Below are positions 10,751 to 21,103 of a stretch of DNA of 64,000 nucleotides, in pieces (position 1 is the first letter of the stretch; every line of letters starts with the position of its first letter). A program made the translations under genes and the position numbers. The notes beneath the pieces were generated by a model. The model was not told where the DNA came from, made no database searches, and saw only the letters and a list, made by a program, of their open reading frames with translations. The stretch is from Yarrowia lipolytica (lineage: Eukaryota > Ascomycota > Dipodascomycetes > Dipodascales), in NCBI RefSeq assembly GCF_001761485.1, contig NC_090771.1, positions 2,976,001-3,040,000 on the forward strand. Reading direction: 5' to 3'.

Positions 10751-12064
10751 ATGCCCCTCAACTTCCGAGATCGATTCAACGTCCCCGTCCTCAAGAACGG
10801 AGAGGAGGTTGCCTACCTCGTGGGTAACTCTCTGGGTCTCATGCCCCACAAGACCCGAGACTACGTCAACCAGGAGATGGATGCCTGGTCCCAGCTTGGT
10901 GTCAAGGGCCACTTTGTCTCTGGCAAAGAGGACCTTGGCCAGGACGTCCACCAGGGTCCCTGGTACTCTTGTGACGAACCTCTGCATGGTCTTGTTGGCC
11001 CCATCCTCGGTGCCTCCGAAGATGAGGTTGCCATCATGAACACCCTGACCTCTAACATTCACTCGCTCTTCAGCGCCTTCTACAAACCCACCGCCAAGCG
11101 AAGCAAGATCTTGTTCGAGGCCAAGGCCTTCCCTTCTGATACCTACGCCATGGAGGCTCAAGCCCGACTCCACAACCTCGATCCCAGCGAGGCTCTCATC
11201 AAGCTCGCGCCCAAGGATGGTCTTCACACCCTTTCCGATGACGACATCATCAAGGTCATCGAGGAGCAGGGTGACGAGATTGCCGTTGTCTTCTTCTCCG
11301 GTATCCAATTCTACACCGGCCAGCTCTTCGATATCCCTCGAATCACTGCTGCTGCCAAGGCCAAGGGCTGTGTTGTCGGCTGGGATCTTGCCCACGCCGC
11401 TGGTAACGTTCCTCTCAAGCTCCATGACTGGAACGTCGACTTCGCTGTTTTCTGCACTTACAAGTACATGAACTCCGGCCCCGGTGGTATCGGAGGTCTG
11501 TTTGTCCACGACAAGTACGCTGATGACCAGCGACCCCGACTTGCCGGATGGTGGGGTAACAACGCCGAGACTCGATTCAAGATGCTCGACGAGTTTGATC
11601 CCATCCGAGGTGCTCGAGGCTACAAGCAGTCCAACCCCTCCGTTCTCTGCGTCCTAGCCCTGCGGGCCTCTCTTGAGCTCTTCAAGGAGGCCGGTGGCAT
11701 TGAGAAGCTCCGAGAGCGATCCATCGAGCTTACTAACCGACTCCTCAAGGGTCTCCTTGCCTCCCCTCACTACATTGCACCCGAGAACATTGAGATCTTT
11801 GGTAACTCTGGCAAGGCCTGGTTCACCATCATCACCCCTCAGGCCGAGCACCAGCGAGGAGCCCAGCTTTCTCTGCTGTTTGGTCCCGACGGAACCATGA
11901 AGAAGGTCTTTGACTACCTTGATGACCATGGAGTCCTCGGTGACGAGCGAAACCCTGACGTCATTCGACTGGCCCCTGCCCCTCTCTACAACAACGAACG
12001 GGATGTTGATCTGGCCATCAAGCTCATTAATGACTCCATTAACCTGATTAACGGCTCTGCTTAA
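10751..12064 (+). CDS. BNA5: kynureninase
   Basis: 437 residues, full family length. A PLP-dependent fold-type I enzyme that cleaves 3-hydroxykynurenine (and kynurenine) to 3-hydroxyanthranilate plus alanine in de novo NAD synthesis from tryptophan. Diagnostic features are the N-terminal YLVGNSLGLMP motif, Asp212 in WDLAHAAGN (pairs with the pyridine nitrogen), the Schiff-base lysine Lys238 in FCTYKYMNSGPG, and WWGN in the substrate pocket region. The enzyme is cytosolic. Strongly biased codon use (CGA for Arg, GCC, CTC) suggests good expression and leaves long spurious frames on the other strand. Confidence 0.95.
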   Translation: MPLNFRDRFNVPVLKNGEEVAYLVGNSLGLMPHKTRDYVNQEMDAWSQLGVKGHFVSGKEDLGQDVHQGPWYSCDEPLHGLVGPILGASEDEVAIMNTLTSNIHSLFSAFYKPTAKRSKILFEAKAFPSDTYAMEAQARLHNLDPSEALIKLAPKDGLHTLSDDDIIKVIEEQGDEIAVVFFSGIQFYTGQLFDIPRITAAAKAKGCVVGWDLAHAAGNVPLKLHDWNVDFAVFCTYKYMNSGPGGIGGLFVHDKYADDQRPRLAGWWGNNAETRFKMLDEFDPIRGARGYKQSNPSVLCVLALRASLELFKEAGGIEKLRERSIELTNRLLKGLLASPHYIAPENIEIFGNSGKAWFTIITPQAEHQRGAQLSLLFGPDGTMKKVFDYLDDHGVLGDERNPDVIRLAPAPLYNNERDVDLAIKLINDSINLINGSA

Positions 12065-12295
12065 ATTATTCGTTAATTACTATTCTGATTTTATCGAGTG
12101 TTATGTGGCACAAGTACGTATGTACCAATGTGTGTGTAGAGTCGCTGTATAATAGCTTTTGTGTGCCTGGTGATATAAATCACTTTGTATGTACACAAAT
12201 TTGAGTTGTGCATATCGTCAGCGAAGCGGTTGAGATAGCACATTTTTAGGTGTAAGCCAAACCACCAAATTTTTCAAACCAACACCACTCCAACA

Positions 12296-12912
12296 ATGTC
12301 TGTTGTTTTTGTCACTGGAAACGCCGGAAAGCTCCGAGAAACCAACCACATCCTCGCCCCCACCGGAATTGAGCTGACTTCACACAAGCTGGACCTTGAA
12401 GAGACTCAGGGAACCATCGAGGAGGTGTCCATCGCCAAGGCCAAGGCCGCTGCTAAGATTGTGAGTTATAGCTAAGCTTAACCTGCTCTGTTTACAAACT
12501 ACTAACCCAGCTCAACAAGCCCGTTCTGGTCGAGGATACCGCTCTTGGTTTTGCTGCTCTCAAGGGCCTCCCCGGTGTCTACATCAAGTGGTTCCTGGAC
12601 TCTCTTGGACACGAGGGTCTCAACAAAATGCTCGCTGGCTTCGAGGACAAGTCTGCTACTGCCTGGTGCACTTTTGCCTACTGCGGAGGCCCTGACGAGG
12701 ATGTTCTACTGTTCCAGGGTACCTGTGAGGGAACCATTGTTCCTCCTCGAGGCGAGAACAACTTTGGCTGGAATGCTGTGTTCGAGCCCAAGGGCTACAC
12801 CGAGACCTTTGCTGAGATGAGCGAGGAAACCAAGAACGCCATCTCTCATAGATTCAAGGCCCTAGAGAAGCTCAAGGTCTTTCTTGCCGAGAAGGCAGAG
12901 CAGTCCAAGTAG
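12296..12912 (+). CDS. HAM1: inosine/xanthosine triphosphate pyrophosphatase (ITPase), one intron
   Basis: The model is join(12296..12460, 12511..12912), 188 residues. Exon 1 starts [15 protein letters not shown] and ends KAAAKI before GTGAGT. The 50-bp intron ends CTACTAACCCAG, and exon 2 continues [22 protein letters not shown]. This is the Ham1/ITPA family: it hydrolyses ITP, dITP and XTP to monophosphates, cleaning the nucleotide pool of deaminated purines. Family marks are TGN-GK near the N-terminus, VEDT with the catalytic acid, the GLPG turn, and [10 protein letters not shown]. Length and motifs are complete. Without splicing only the second half would be seen as an open frame. Confidence 0.93.
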
Positions 12913-13006
12913 ACGCAATCCCGAAGCATGAATTATAGACGCCTACACCCACAAAAAACAATTAGAATAATATATATTACAAAGTCCAGATTCCACCGCG
13001 AGCATT

Positions 13007-13528
13007 TTATTTGTTGTCAGCAACCCACTGCTCCTTCCAGCTGACAATACGGCTGACGTTCGAGTCGATATCGTCAATAGTGTTACTGGGAAGCTCAATG
13101 ACAACTTCCTCAGCGTAAGACTCTCGGGCATCAGAGAGGACCACTTCCATGATCTCGGCGTCTAGGTTCTCCTGCAGCTTAGTCTCCGCGTAGTTTCGTT
13201 TCTGGAGTCGGTCGTAGATCTTCTCGGTGTCTGCTCGCAGAACAATAACCAGATCAACTAGGTCCTCGGGGAAGATATCGCACACGTGCCAGTCGATGAT
13301 GAGGCCGCCCTTCTCCAGGTCGGGCTCAATGGCGTCAATGAGCTTCTCCTCGTCCACAATGTGGGATTTTCGCTCCTCATCGTAGCCGTCGAAGCAGTCT
13401 CGGTCCTTAGCCACCTGGTTAATGGAGAAAACCTTCATGTCGGGCAGCTCCGAGGCCAGGGTGTCGCAGTGAGACGATTTTCCGGTTCCGGGGGTACCGG
13501 TGATCACAATATTGGGGAGAGATCTCAT
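13007..13528 (-). CDS. FAP7: Fap7/hCINAP-type adenylate kinase, ribosome biogenesis factor
   Basis: 173 residues. P-loop GTPGTGKSS at residues 11-19, the IDWHVCDIFP motif in the middle and RNYAETKLQENLDAEIMEV in the second half are typical of the Fap7/AK6 family. The yeast protein is a nuclear ATPase/adenylate kinase that works with Rps14 (uS11) in 20S pre-rRNA processing at site D. Length equals the family norm. It is convergent with HAM1, with about 95 bp between stop codons. Confidence 0.93.
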   Translation of the reverse strand: MRSLPNIVITGTPGTGKSSHCDTLASELPDMKVFSINQVAKDRDCFDGYDEERKSHIVDEEKLIDAIEPDLEKGGLIIDWHVCDIFPEDLVDLVIVLRADTEKIYDRLQKRNYAETKLQENLDAEIMEVVLSDARESYAEEVVIELPSNTIDDIDSNVSRIVSWKEQWVADNK

Positions 13529-14264
13529 TTCTGATCTGTGTATGGCTGTGTCGGAGAAACGATTCTGGCAAGAAAAATAATTATCCGATATAATTTTAAT
13601 CTTGTCTCCTGCTGCTGCTGCACGTTTACAGTGCGTACAATATCAGGTGGCGATGCTATACGATAGCGTGGTCCGGATTAAGGGTGAGGAGAAAGACATA
13701 AGCTGAAACAGAAGGTGTTCACCACACGCTATTATAGATCCATATCCGTGGAAACGTGGCATGCACATGGTATATTGGCTTACCGCCACTTATATCGTCA
13801 TGCTCAGGGTCCGATAGCCTTCCGTGGTCTTACCAGCTTTGTGTGTGAATGGGGTTCCAGGATGAACGCTGTATCGGTGTGAGTCCCATGGTAGAGAGAG
13901 GCTGAGCATGTAGAAAGCGGCCTATCAGTATATAGATGCTGATACTATAAGGTCATTGCCTCAGAATAAAGCCTCGGTGACATCACATCACATTATGGGA
14001 CGATCTTAAAGTCACGTGAACTGGTCACTCTGCTCTTCTCCCATCCGGTTAATAAGCAGCAGCAACGATAGAACCGAACAAAAGTGAAATCCAGCAGAGC
14101 CCCATATACGAGTATATCACGTAGAGCTCTATTTGACCACTAGTTAATTTACATCATCATCTGTTCCAGTGTCGTTGTCATCCTTGGGTCGTCTTTGAAG
14201 CCTCCACCGCACATAAACTTTCTGGTGTTCAATTTCACTTGTCACTTATCACCACGCAACATCA
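13529..14264. other. divergent promoter region FAP7 / CDC36
   Basis: 736-bp spacer between divergent genes; it contains several short AT-rich blocks and ctgctgctgctg near 13610, but no gene or RNA that I can support. Confidence 0.5.
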
Positions 14265-15151
14265 ATGAGTAGAAGTGAGTATTGCTGCTACAATGACAAG
14301 GAAGGGATACTGTCGATGGATCGAGCGAAGGGAGCAGACTATCTGTGCGACGGAGCCATACCCGACAGAAGGGCTAACAGTGTTTTTTGAACCCCACACG
14401 TGCAACACTAACGACAGACCCTTGGCCAGCAAGAGCATCATTTGCCGAAACCGCAGCTTCACAAGCAGAGAAGGACGGGCCGGCTCTCGATATGTCGGAA
14501 TTCCCCGCTCTCGGATCAGCTGCAGCCGTGCGAACGGCTCCTCCAGGACTCGATCTGGAGCCAAAAGTCGCTGGACACCCCGGTGCAGGCTCCTCAGGCC
14601 CCCACGGACAGCCCGGCCAGCAGCGGAAACCTATCCCTGCTGATCACAAGGAAAGATATGGTCTGAACGGACTTTTGGGAGTCATTCGAATGGAGAATAA
14701 CGACCAGACGACAGTGGCCATAGGCAACGACCTGACTACTATGGGACTCAATATGAACCCCAGTGCCATTCCGCTGTCTAAATCGTTTGGCTCGCCATGG
14801 ACAGAAACGTCAGTGCATAAACCTACCCCGGAATACAGCCTGCCGTCATGTTACAATGTGCCCTCGGCACCACCACAGCAAACTAAGATCCAGAGCTTCA
14901 CCGACGAAACACTGTTCTTTATTTTCTACACTATGCCCCGGGACTCTATGCAAGAAGCTGTGGCTGTGGAGCTGACCAACCGAAACTGGCGGTACCACAA
15001 GGAGCTCAAGTTATGGTTGACCAAGGACCCACTGACCGAGCCTGTTCAGCAGACAGCACAAAGCGAGAGGGGCCTGTATATTTTCTTTGATCCCAGCAGT
15101 TGGACAAAGATCAAAAAGGAGTTTGTCTTATTTTATCAGGCTATTGCATAA
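14265..15151 (+). CDS. CDC36: CCR4-NOT complex subunit Not2/Cdc36, one intron
   Basis: The model is join(14265..14274, 14418..15151), 247 residues. Exon 1 is only ATGAGTAGAA, then GTGAGT. The intron ends CACTAACGACAG, and joining gives M-S-R-N-P-W-P-A-R in frame. The C-terminal half carries the NOT2/3/5 domain: YGLNGLLGVIRMENNDQTT, GNDLTTMGLNMN, and near the end NRNWRYHKELKLWLTKD and YIFFDPSSWTKIKKEF. Not2 binds Not1 and Not5 in the deadenylation and transcription control complex. The N-terminal half is disordered and Pro/Gly/Gln-rich, shorter than metazoan CNOT2 but like yeast Cdc36. The splice junction rests on frame continuity and consensus. Confidence 0.88.
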
Positions 15152-15489
15152 TGGGATTCAACTAATAGATTGGACTATATCATGAAGTTGTGTACTTGTA
15201 GCTACAGGTAGATCACTGTGCGTAGTACTGAAGCCAAGGGCTTGCTTAAAGTAGCAGTTGTCTGTGTATTATTCATGTTACTTATTTCGGTTCTTCTATA
15301 AGCATCTTTGTCTCTCTAACTTGTTTGTCGACCTTCCATATACTTGTATTCATTATGGGGACCTGCATATCTGTCTCGATCAGTTTGCAAGGGCACAGTT
15401 TATGCCCCTGAAAAGTCTTAAAAAGAAATAGAAATACTGGTAGGAGAACTTCATATAATGCTTGCAATTGCCCCATGAATTGGTAGACA
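15152..15489. promoter_or_regulatory. upstream region of the second protease
   Basis: 338 bp. It holds one GCCAAG hexamer at 15233-15238, the core recognised by PacC/Rim101 factors, about 250 bp before the protease start. One such site in this length is not improbable by chance, so regulation by the alkaline-pH pathway is only a suggestion. Confidence 0.3.
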
Positions 15490-17277
15490 ATGAGACTCAC
15501 AGGCCTACCACTTGTGCTGCTGGCCACACTCGTGACAGCTTCCCCCGACTACGATGCCGTCAAGAACATCTTGGCGTCTCACCAGCGGCATCACAATTTG
15601 GTCAAAAGGGACCTTGGACAGGACGCCTCTGCAGTGTCCCAGCAGCGTCGGATTGTCATGTTCAACGATACTGCTACTATATCCGACATCCGAGTTCAGC
15701 TCGAGTCTCTCGACAAGACCATCAGCCAGTTCGGCCGAGGCTCTTCATATATCGAGTCTGCTGTTGACATTGGCAACAATGGAAATGGTTTCCTCGGATA
15801 CTACGGCATCTTCGACGACAAGGTAGCTGCCCTTCTGGAACAAGACCCTCGAGTCGATGTCTACGAGGATGTCAAGGTGACTCTTCCTGCCTATGGAAGA
15901 AGCAAAAAGATGCTCAAGATGGCTTCAAAATATTCGGGTAATCTTGAAGAGGACAACGACTTCTCATTTAACAGCGACTCCACAGTTTCAGACCCTCTAA
16001 CTGAGCCCCGCGACTTCGACATCGACTTTGAACGTCTCAAGTCCCTCTACTCCGATGACGGCCATTATGATTACGAAGTCGGTGTTAGTTATGAGAACCT
16101 GAAGGTATCACAGATGCAACAACATCCACCCCGACCCAAGCCTCAAGCCTCGTCTCGACCCCGACGGCAACCTCAGACGAGACCCCAGCCCAAGGCGCAA
16201 CCCAAGCCTCCACCCAAACAGCAGCAACAGCAGCAGCAGCAACAACCTAGACCTCAGCAAAGAAGACCTCAGCCAGGCAGACCCCTTCCGGGCAGGCCTC
16301 AACCTCCCAAGCCTCAGCCCAAGCCTCAGCAACCGCAGAGATCCCAGCAGTCTACCACCATCCCTGCTCATATGCTGACTCAGGAGAAGACCACTCAATG
16401 GGGTCTGCATCGTATCTCATCCCAGAAGAATACCGTTTCACCTGGAGTGGCCAAGATTATCAAGCCCTACGAGTTCATGATCCCCCAATATGACACTGTG
16501 GCTTATGTGGTCGACTCTGGTATCAGAATTACCCATAAGGACTTCGGTGGGCGAGCAGTCTGGGGTTACAACGCCATTGATAACATCAACGAGGATATGA
16601 ACGGTCATGGATCTCATGTTGCTGGGACAATTGGTGCCAACAAATGGGGTGTCTCCAAACGAACCCTGCTCGTGGCAGTCAAGGCATTTGGGGAAGAGGA
16701 TTGTGTCTCTGTTGGCACCTATCTCCATGCTGTCAACTGGGCCATCAACGACTACATTGCCAAGGGCCACGACAGAGCCGTCATCAACATGTCTGTGGGC
16801 GTTCCTCGTGGATTTGAGCCGTTTGACAGACTTGTTAGACACGCTATCAAGGTAGGAATGCCTGTTGCTATTGCTGCCGGTAACGATGGGCGAGATGCTT
16901 GCAACTACTCACCCTCTCGAATGGGCAATCATCCTGGCGCTATAACAGCAGCCGCCAGTAGCAAGGACGATAGACTGGTCCGTCGGTTTGCCGGGTGGAT
17001 GTCTCGAGGCTCAAACTTCGGCGAGTGTGTTACCGTGTTTGCGCCGGGTATGAACATTGAGAGTGTCTCCCACCAGAGTGACACTGGTACGGATATCATG
17101 AGTGGTACGTCCATGGCAGCTCCTCACGTTGCTGGTCTCATGGCATACTTCCAGAGTATCAGCGACCAGCTTCTGACTCCTATGCAGTTGGATTATCTTA
17201 TCACTCATGCAAACCAGGGCACTATGAGAGGCAGACTTAAAAACAGCCCTAACCGGTTGATCTACAACGGACTCTAG
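15490..17277 (+). CDS. secreted subtilisin-like protease of XPR2 family with Pro/Gln-rich insert
   Basis: 595 residues. Signal peptide about 1-17; a prodomain with a Lys-Arg at 39-40; an acidic stretch (about 150-195); then a 75-residue segment rich in Pro, Gln, Lys and Arg (about 212-287, with a run of ten Gln at about 244-252); then the S8 catalytic domain from about 300. Triad: Asp342 in VVDSG, His373 in NGHGSHVAG, Ser541 in SGTSMAAP; oxyanion Asn465 in AAGND. The active-site residues are all present. The insert between prodomain and enzyme is absent from the neighbouring paralogue and, as I recall, from XPR2. The Kex2 processing point is unclear. It is probably secreted or wall-associated. 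Confidence 0.88.
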   Translation: MRLTGLPLVLLATLVTASPDYDAVKNILASHQRHHNLVKRDLGQDASAVSQQRRIVMFNDTATISDIRVQLESLDKTISQFGRGSSYIESAVDIGNNGNGFLGYYGIFDDKVAALLEQDPRVDVYEDVKVTLPAYGRSKKMLKMASKYSGNLEEDNDFSFNSDSTVSDPLTEPRDFDIDFERLKSLYSDDGHYDYEVGVSYENLKVSQMQQHPPRPKPQASSRPRRQPQTRPQPKAQPKPPPKQQQQQQQQQPRPQQRRPQPGRPLPGRPQPPKPQPKPQQPQRSQQSTTIPAHMLTQEKTTQWGLHRISSQKNTVSPGVAKIIKPYEFMIPQYDTVAYVVDSGIRITHKDFGGRAVWGYNAIDNINEDMNGHGSHVAGTIGANKWGVSKRTLLVAVKAFGEEDCVSVGTYLHAVNWAINDYIAKGHDRAVINMSVGVPRGFEPFDRLVRHAIKVGMPVAIAAGNDGRDACNYSPSRMGNHPGAITAAASSKDDRLVRRFAGWMSRGSNFGECVTVFAPGMNIESVSHQSDTGTDIMSGTSMAAPHVAGLMAYFQSISDQLLTPMQLDYLITHANQGTMRGRLKNSPNRLIYNGL

Positions 17278-18168
17278 GCATACAGAAACCATTTTGATAC
17301 TCAATAGAAGTGATTTTTTAAAAATATCTATAAATAATGACCTGTACAAGATAGTCTCGAGACGTCTGTTTATTCATACATTAATCCTTGCTCCGTACCC
17401 CCCCTCCCTACTCTGCCAGCCAATAACCTCCTTGTACGTCCACGAAACAGGTGTTGCCCCTCAATCGATCCCATCTCATATATTGCACAGAGCCAACATG
17501 TCTAAACACAACTTACAGTATGATAGACACGCCATACTGACACTTGTACGAGTACATATTGTACATATTCTGTACAGTCCATAAACACCTGTTGGCCTCA
17601 TGGGACACTCTGTAGCTATACGTGAAGATGTCTCAGTCGTCGCGCGTCGTATATTTGAAACAGGCTGCCTCGAAGACGAGGGCTATTCAATCAGTCAGCA
17701 ATTCATTTTTCATTGACCAACCGGTTGTGTGCTGCTTGTAGTATTCCAAGCTCTCTACATCTCGTGAGCCACCACCAATGAGTGAGTGTATTGGAAAGAA
17801 AGGACCCCACCATATGCATGAATTGCGGGGTAACTTTCAAATCATTCCATGCGTATGCTCTCTAAGCTCGCTTATCGACACTTGGCACAAATTCGGTAAG
17901 GGTGTAAACAGCGGAGTGGACTAATTTTTTTCCATTCTTTTTTTCAAATCATATCAAGCCACATACTGTAATATGCAGTTCCCTCGTTCCTACATTGTGA
18001 GAAGACGCTCTAAGAAATAAGGCTTTTTGGCACCCCCGTATCCCACACACACTATACATGCCTTGTTGAACTCTGGTTAGACTTTGAAACTCACACGTCA
18101 CGTCAAATCCTCCACCCAAACTCCACACCACTATCTACACCACCACCACACAACATCACAACATCACG
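17278..18168. other. intergenic region, protease / membrane protein gene
   Basis: 891 bp, tandem orientation. Short AT-rich and GTAC-type motifs occur (near 17545-17575). The last 70 bp before 18169 are CA-rich (accaccaccacacaacatc), like many Yarrowia 5' leaders. No gene seen. Confidence 0.5.
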
Positions 18169-19236
18169 ATGGAACAGATCACGTCCGAGAAATTGTGGGC
18201 ATGGGGCAAGCCATTTCTGCCTGTGCTTCTCACATGGTTCATCCCCAAGCTCACGCAAACATACCACAAAATCCGAAATCCCCCTGCAAAACTCCGGGCT
18301 CTGCGGTCACCACTCACAAAAACACATGCATTGGTAATTCTGTTATTGCTAGCAACAGCCGCCCTGCAACTAGCCTACGCCTACTCGCGCCATTATGAAA
18401 ACGTGGTTCTGCTGACCGGCTCCCGAATGCAGACCTCTGGATCGGTCGTCATGTCGAGACTCAAGAAGATCCGAGCTGTGGCGGCTGGCATGAATCCCAA
18501 GGACTACCAGCTGAGTGATCGGGAGGAGGCCTTCTTCAAGGTGTACCAGACCGATAAGGGAAGGGCCCTGTATACTGTGTTTGGTCCTGACGTTCTGGCC
18601 GACTGCAAGTGGTGCCACCCTGAGTCCCAATCGTCCTATTTCCTCTATTCCATTCCCAACGCTGTCGCCGCCTACGTCATTAACCTGCTCGTCACCGGAA
18701 TCGCCACCTCATCGTCAATTTCGTTTCAGGCCAACTCGTGGCGAAAAACCGTGCTCTACATCTCGTTCTTCCTTCTGACTCTCGATCTGCTTCGAATCAA
18801 CTCTCAGACCGGTCTCGAGAACCTCACTCGGCCTAACAACAAGGTGGAGTGGTACTTCCAGATCCTGCCTGTGTGGCGAGCACAGATCCTTGCCGGTATG
18901 GATGTCATTCTCGGCATCTGTATGTTCCTGTCCACTACTGGTCGTCTTTTCCACACTCCTGAGCCCCTGTTCCCTCGTGTCACCAAGTGGTCAAACCAGC
19001 TCAAGACCGCGGGAGACCGAGCCAAGGCCGCAATTATGATTAAGCGATCTGTGCTCAAGCACCCTGAGCTGGCGGCACAGGAAGTGGACTTCTTCGACAA
19101 GTTCAAGGCCAAGGAGCTGGAGATTGCGTCCAACGAAAAGATCCAGCAGTCGCGAGAGTCTGCTATCCAGCGAACCAACATGAACCAGGCCAGAGCCGAC
19201 CTCACCTCGTTCTACGATAACGCCGTCAACATGTAG
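18169..19236 (+). CDS. fungal multi-pass membrane protein of unknown function
   Basis: 355 residues. I do not recognise a named family. Predicted by eye: four hydrophobic segments at about 53-73, 158-180, 192-210 and 238-257; a loop between the first two with a CKWC pair at 146-149 and the phrase YTVFGPDVLADC; and a charged helical C-terminal tail (about 270-355). The CxxC and the GPDVL context look conserved rather than random, which suggests an ER or mitochondrial membrane protein. Clean start in a CA-rich leader (ATCACGATGGAA). Function cannot be stated. Confidence 0.8.
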   Translation: MEQITSEKLWAWGKPFLPVLLTWFIPKLTQTYHKIRNPPAKLRALRSPLTKTHALVILLLLATAALQLAYAYSRHYENVVLLTGSRMQTSGSVVMSRLKKIRAVAAGMNPKDYQLSDREEAFFKVYQTDKGRALYTVFGPDVLADCKWCHPESQSSYFLYSIPNAVAAYVINLLVTGIATSSSISFQANSWRKTVLYISFFLLTLDLLRINSQTGLENLTRPNNKVEWYFQILPVWRAQILAGMDVILGICMFLSTTGRLFHTPEPLFPRVTKWSNQLKTAGDRAKAAIMIKRSVLKHPELAAQEVDFFDKFKAKELEIASNEKIQQSRESAIQRTNMNQARADLTSFYDNAVNM

Positions 19237-19279
19237 AGACGGATCAAAATAGAATCCAATAAATAAATATATACCTTGT

Positions 19280-21103
19280 TTAAATAGATTTTTCTTCGCC
19301 CATAAGAATGTGAACGTGCTTTCCAATGTTCGCCACGCTAGTGTTCAACTGCTCGAGCTTCTCTTCTTGTCCCAGTTGGTGGAGATACCCCTTCTTCTTC
19401 TCTCCAATGACATAGGCCCACACACAGTCCGATTCAGATAGGGCAGTTCTGAATGCGTTTCCAAGCTCCAGATTCTTCTCTGCAGTAGATCCAAACATGT
19501 CCACACAGGCAAGCGTAGTAGCGTATGAGAGCTGTTGAGTCATACCCAGATGGAGGGCTTTCTGTGCCTTCTTCATGCTCTCTTGACGGTCAAGAGAAGA
19601 CATGTTACTAGTGTCATGCACCAGTCGAATCACCTCAAACATGGCATGTTTCAATCCGTGATGTTCTGGTGACATCTCGTTAATAAGCTGTTTGAGTGTG
19701 TCCATGTTTGCTGTTGAAGGGTTGATACAGCAGATATTGGCTAGAGCTGCTGGATAGAGTGGATCATCTGACTCAATACGTTTGTAGTACTTTAGAGCCT
19801 TCTTCCATTTTCCCGATGTCTGTGAAGAAAGAGCAGCCACAAGACAGCTCATGGAATATAAATCATCAGAAGCTTCTTCAGGTAGACCCTTGGAAAGGGT
19901 CACAAACCGTTCAAACGAACGGTGGCCCTTCTTGTATGCCAAGCCACTGAAATTCACCAGAGCAATGTACAGATGGACATTGCATCTGAGTGCTAGCTTC
20001 TGCGCTGTGTTGTCTGATATGTGCGATATACTGGCACGCGGCAAAGGCTCCTTGGGTATATCCTCCTGATCACGGTCCAACAGCTTGAGGCAGTCCTTTA
20101 GTAGTTCACGTCCATACTTTAAAGTCGTGTGGTGTCGAAGTGCGGCCAGTCCTAGAAGATAATAGCAATACTGGGTACACTGGCTTTGTGTGACCCACTG
20201 AATGTTGAATGTACTTCCCCGAGCTCCGGCCAACTTGATGGTTCCATCAATGTTCCAGTTCTTCCACACCATCTCCCTCTTGCTGGCCTTTCTGTTCAAG
20301 GACCGAAGCAGCGTTTCCAGCGCCTTGCTGGCCTCCTTAACGGGGATGTCACAGTCTCTACGCAGAGCCACCAACACAGTCATCATGCATCGAAGCATGG
20401 CCACCTGGGGGATTGTCTCAGTGCACTCTGAAGCCTCCTCAAATGCTCTCATGTGATCTAAGGTGAGTAGAGTCTCTTCGTAGTTGCCAACATTGTAGTC
20501 TAATGCCTTTGAAATACCGTACAGTTGCAGGAATGACTTGGGTATACTGTCTGGAAGGGTCTCCCAGGACTTGAAAATGTCAAAAGCCTGTGGCAAACTG
20601 TTGTCAAGGGTCAGATCAAAGCGTAGCAACTGGAGAGTGTGGTATGCATAGTTGTCGTACATGCCCTGGTACTTATCGAGGCATTTGTTGCAGTGGAGGA
20701 GAGCAGCATTTCTGCTGGTCTTACACAGAGCTCTCACATTGAGACACTCCATCTGTAGCACCAGATCAGATAAGCCACTTCGTTGAGCAAGAATCATTCC
20801 CTGACCTAGCACAGACACCACACGGTCCAGACACTCAGTCTCGCTGAAGAGAACCTGAGCAAGAATGTATGCCGAGTATGCTTGAGTACTCTGAGGGCAG
20901 TTGGCGTCGCGGATCACTGTCTCAAGCATCTGAATACCTGTGGCTAGCATCTGGCGGTACTGTACCAAGTGTTCGCGAGTTTTAACCAGAGGCGCCACAA
21001 TCGAGGCCTGTAAAAGATGCTCATGAGCGAGATAGATGATCAGGTCTCGACATTCTGGGCTGAGGTCGGAAGGACGATCAAAGGACAAGCTGTGAGGCCC
21101 CAT
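19280..21103 (-). CDS. MAU2: TPR-type cohesin loader subunit Mau2/Scc4-like
   Basis: From the preferred start (ATG at 21101-21103) the protein has 607 residues and is entirely helical in character with TPR-like repeats. The N-terminal segment LIIYLAHEHLLQAS and repeated Y-x-L-x-L helices resemble the Scc4/Mau2 family, which binds Scc2 to load cohesin on chromosomes. The same frame extends to 21244, adding 47 residues that look like a signal peptide; this is unlikely for a nuclear protein and I treat it as leader. A short upstream exon cannot be excluded. The assignment is by overall pattern, and a different TPR protein is possible. It is convergent with the membrane protein gene, 43 bp apart. 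Confidence 0.6.
   Translation of the reverse strand: MGPHSLSFDRPSDLSPECRDLIIYLAHEHLLQASIVAPLVKTREHLVQYRQMLATGIQMLETVIRDANCPQSTQAYSAYILAQVLFSETECLDRVVSVLGQGMILAQRSGLSDLVLQMECLNVRALCKTSRNAALLHCNKCLDKYQGMYDNYAYHTLQLLRFDLTLDNSLPQAFDIFKSWETLPDSIPKSFLQLYGISKALDYNVGNYEETLLTLDHMRAFEEASECTETIPQVAMLRCMMTVLVALRRDCDIPVKEASKALETLLRSLNRKASKREMVWKNWNIDGTIKLAGARGSTFNIQWVTQSQCTQYCYYLLGLAALRHHTTLKYGRELLKDCLKLLDRDQEDIPKEPLPRASISHISDNTAQKLALRCNVHLYIALVNFSGLAYKKGHRSFERFVTLSKGLPEEASDDLYSMSCLVAALSSQTSGKWKKALKYYKRIESDDPLYPAALANICCINPSTANMDTLKQLINEMSPEHHGLKHAMFEVIRLVHDTSNMSSLDRQESMKKAQKALHLGMTQQLSYATTLACVDMFGSTAEKNLELGNAFRTALSESDCVWAYVIGEKKKGYLHQLGQEEKLEQLNTSVANIGKHVHILMGEEKSI

Noticed and set aside
10703-11509. 268-codon open frame on - opposite kynureninase
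   Set aside because: Antisense shadow of BNA5 caused by codon bias; no family motif.
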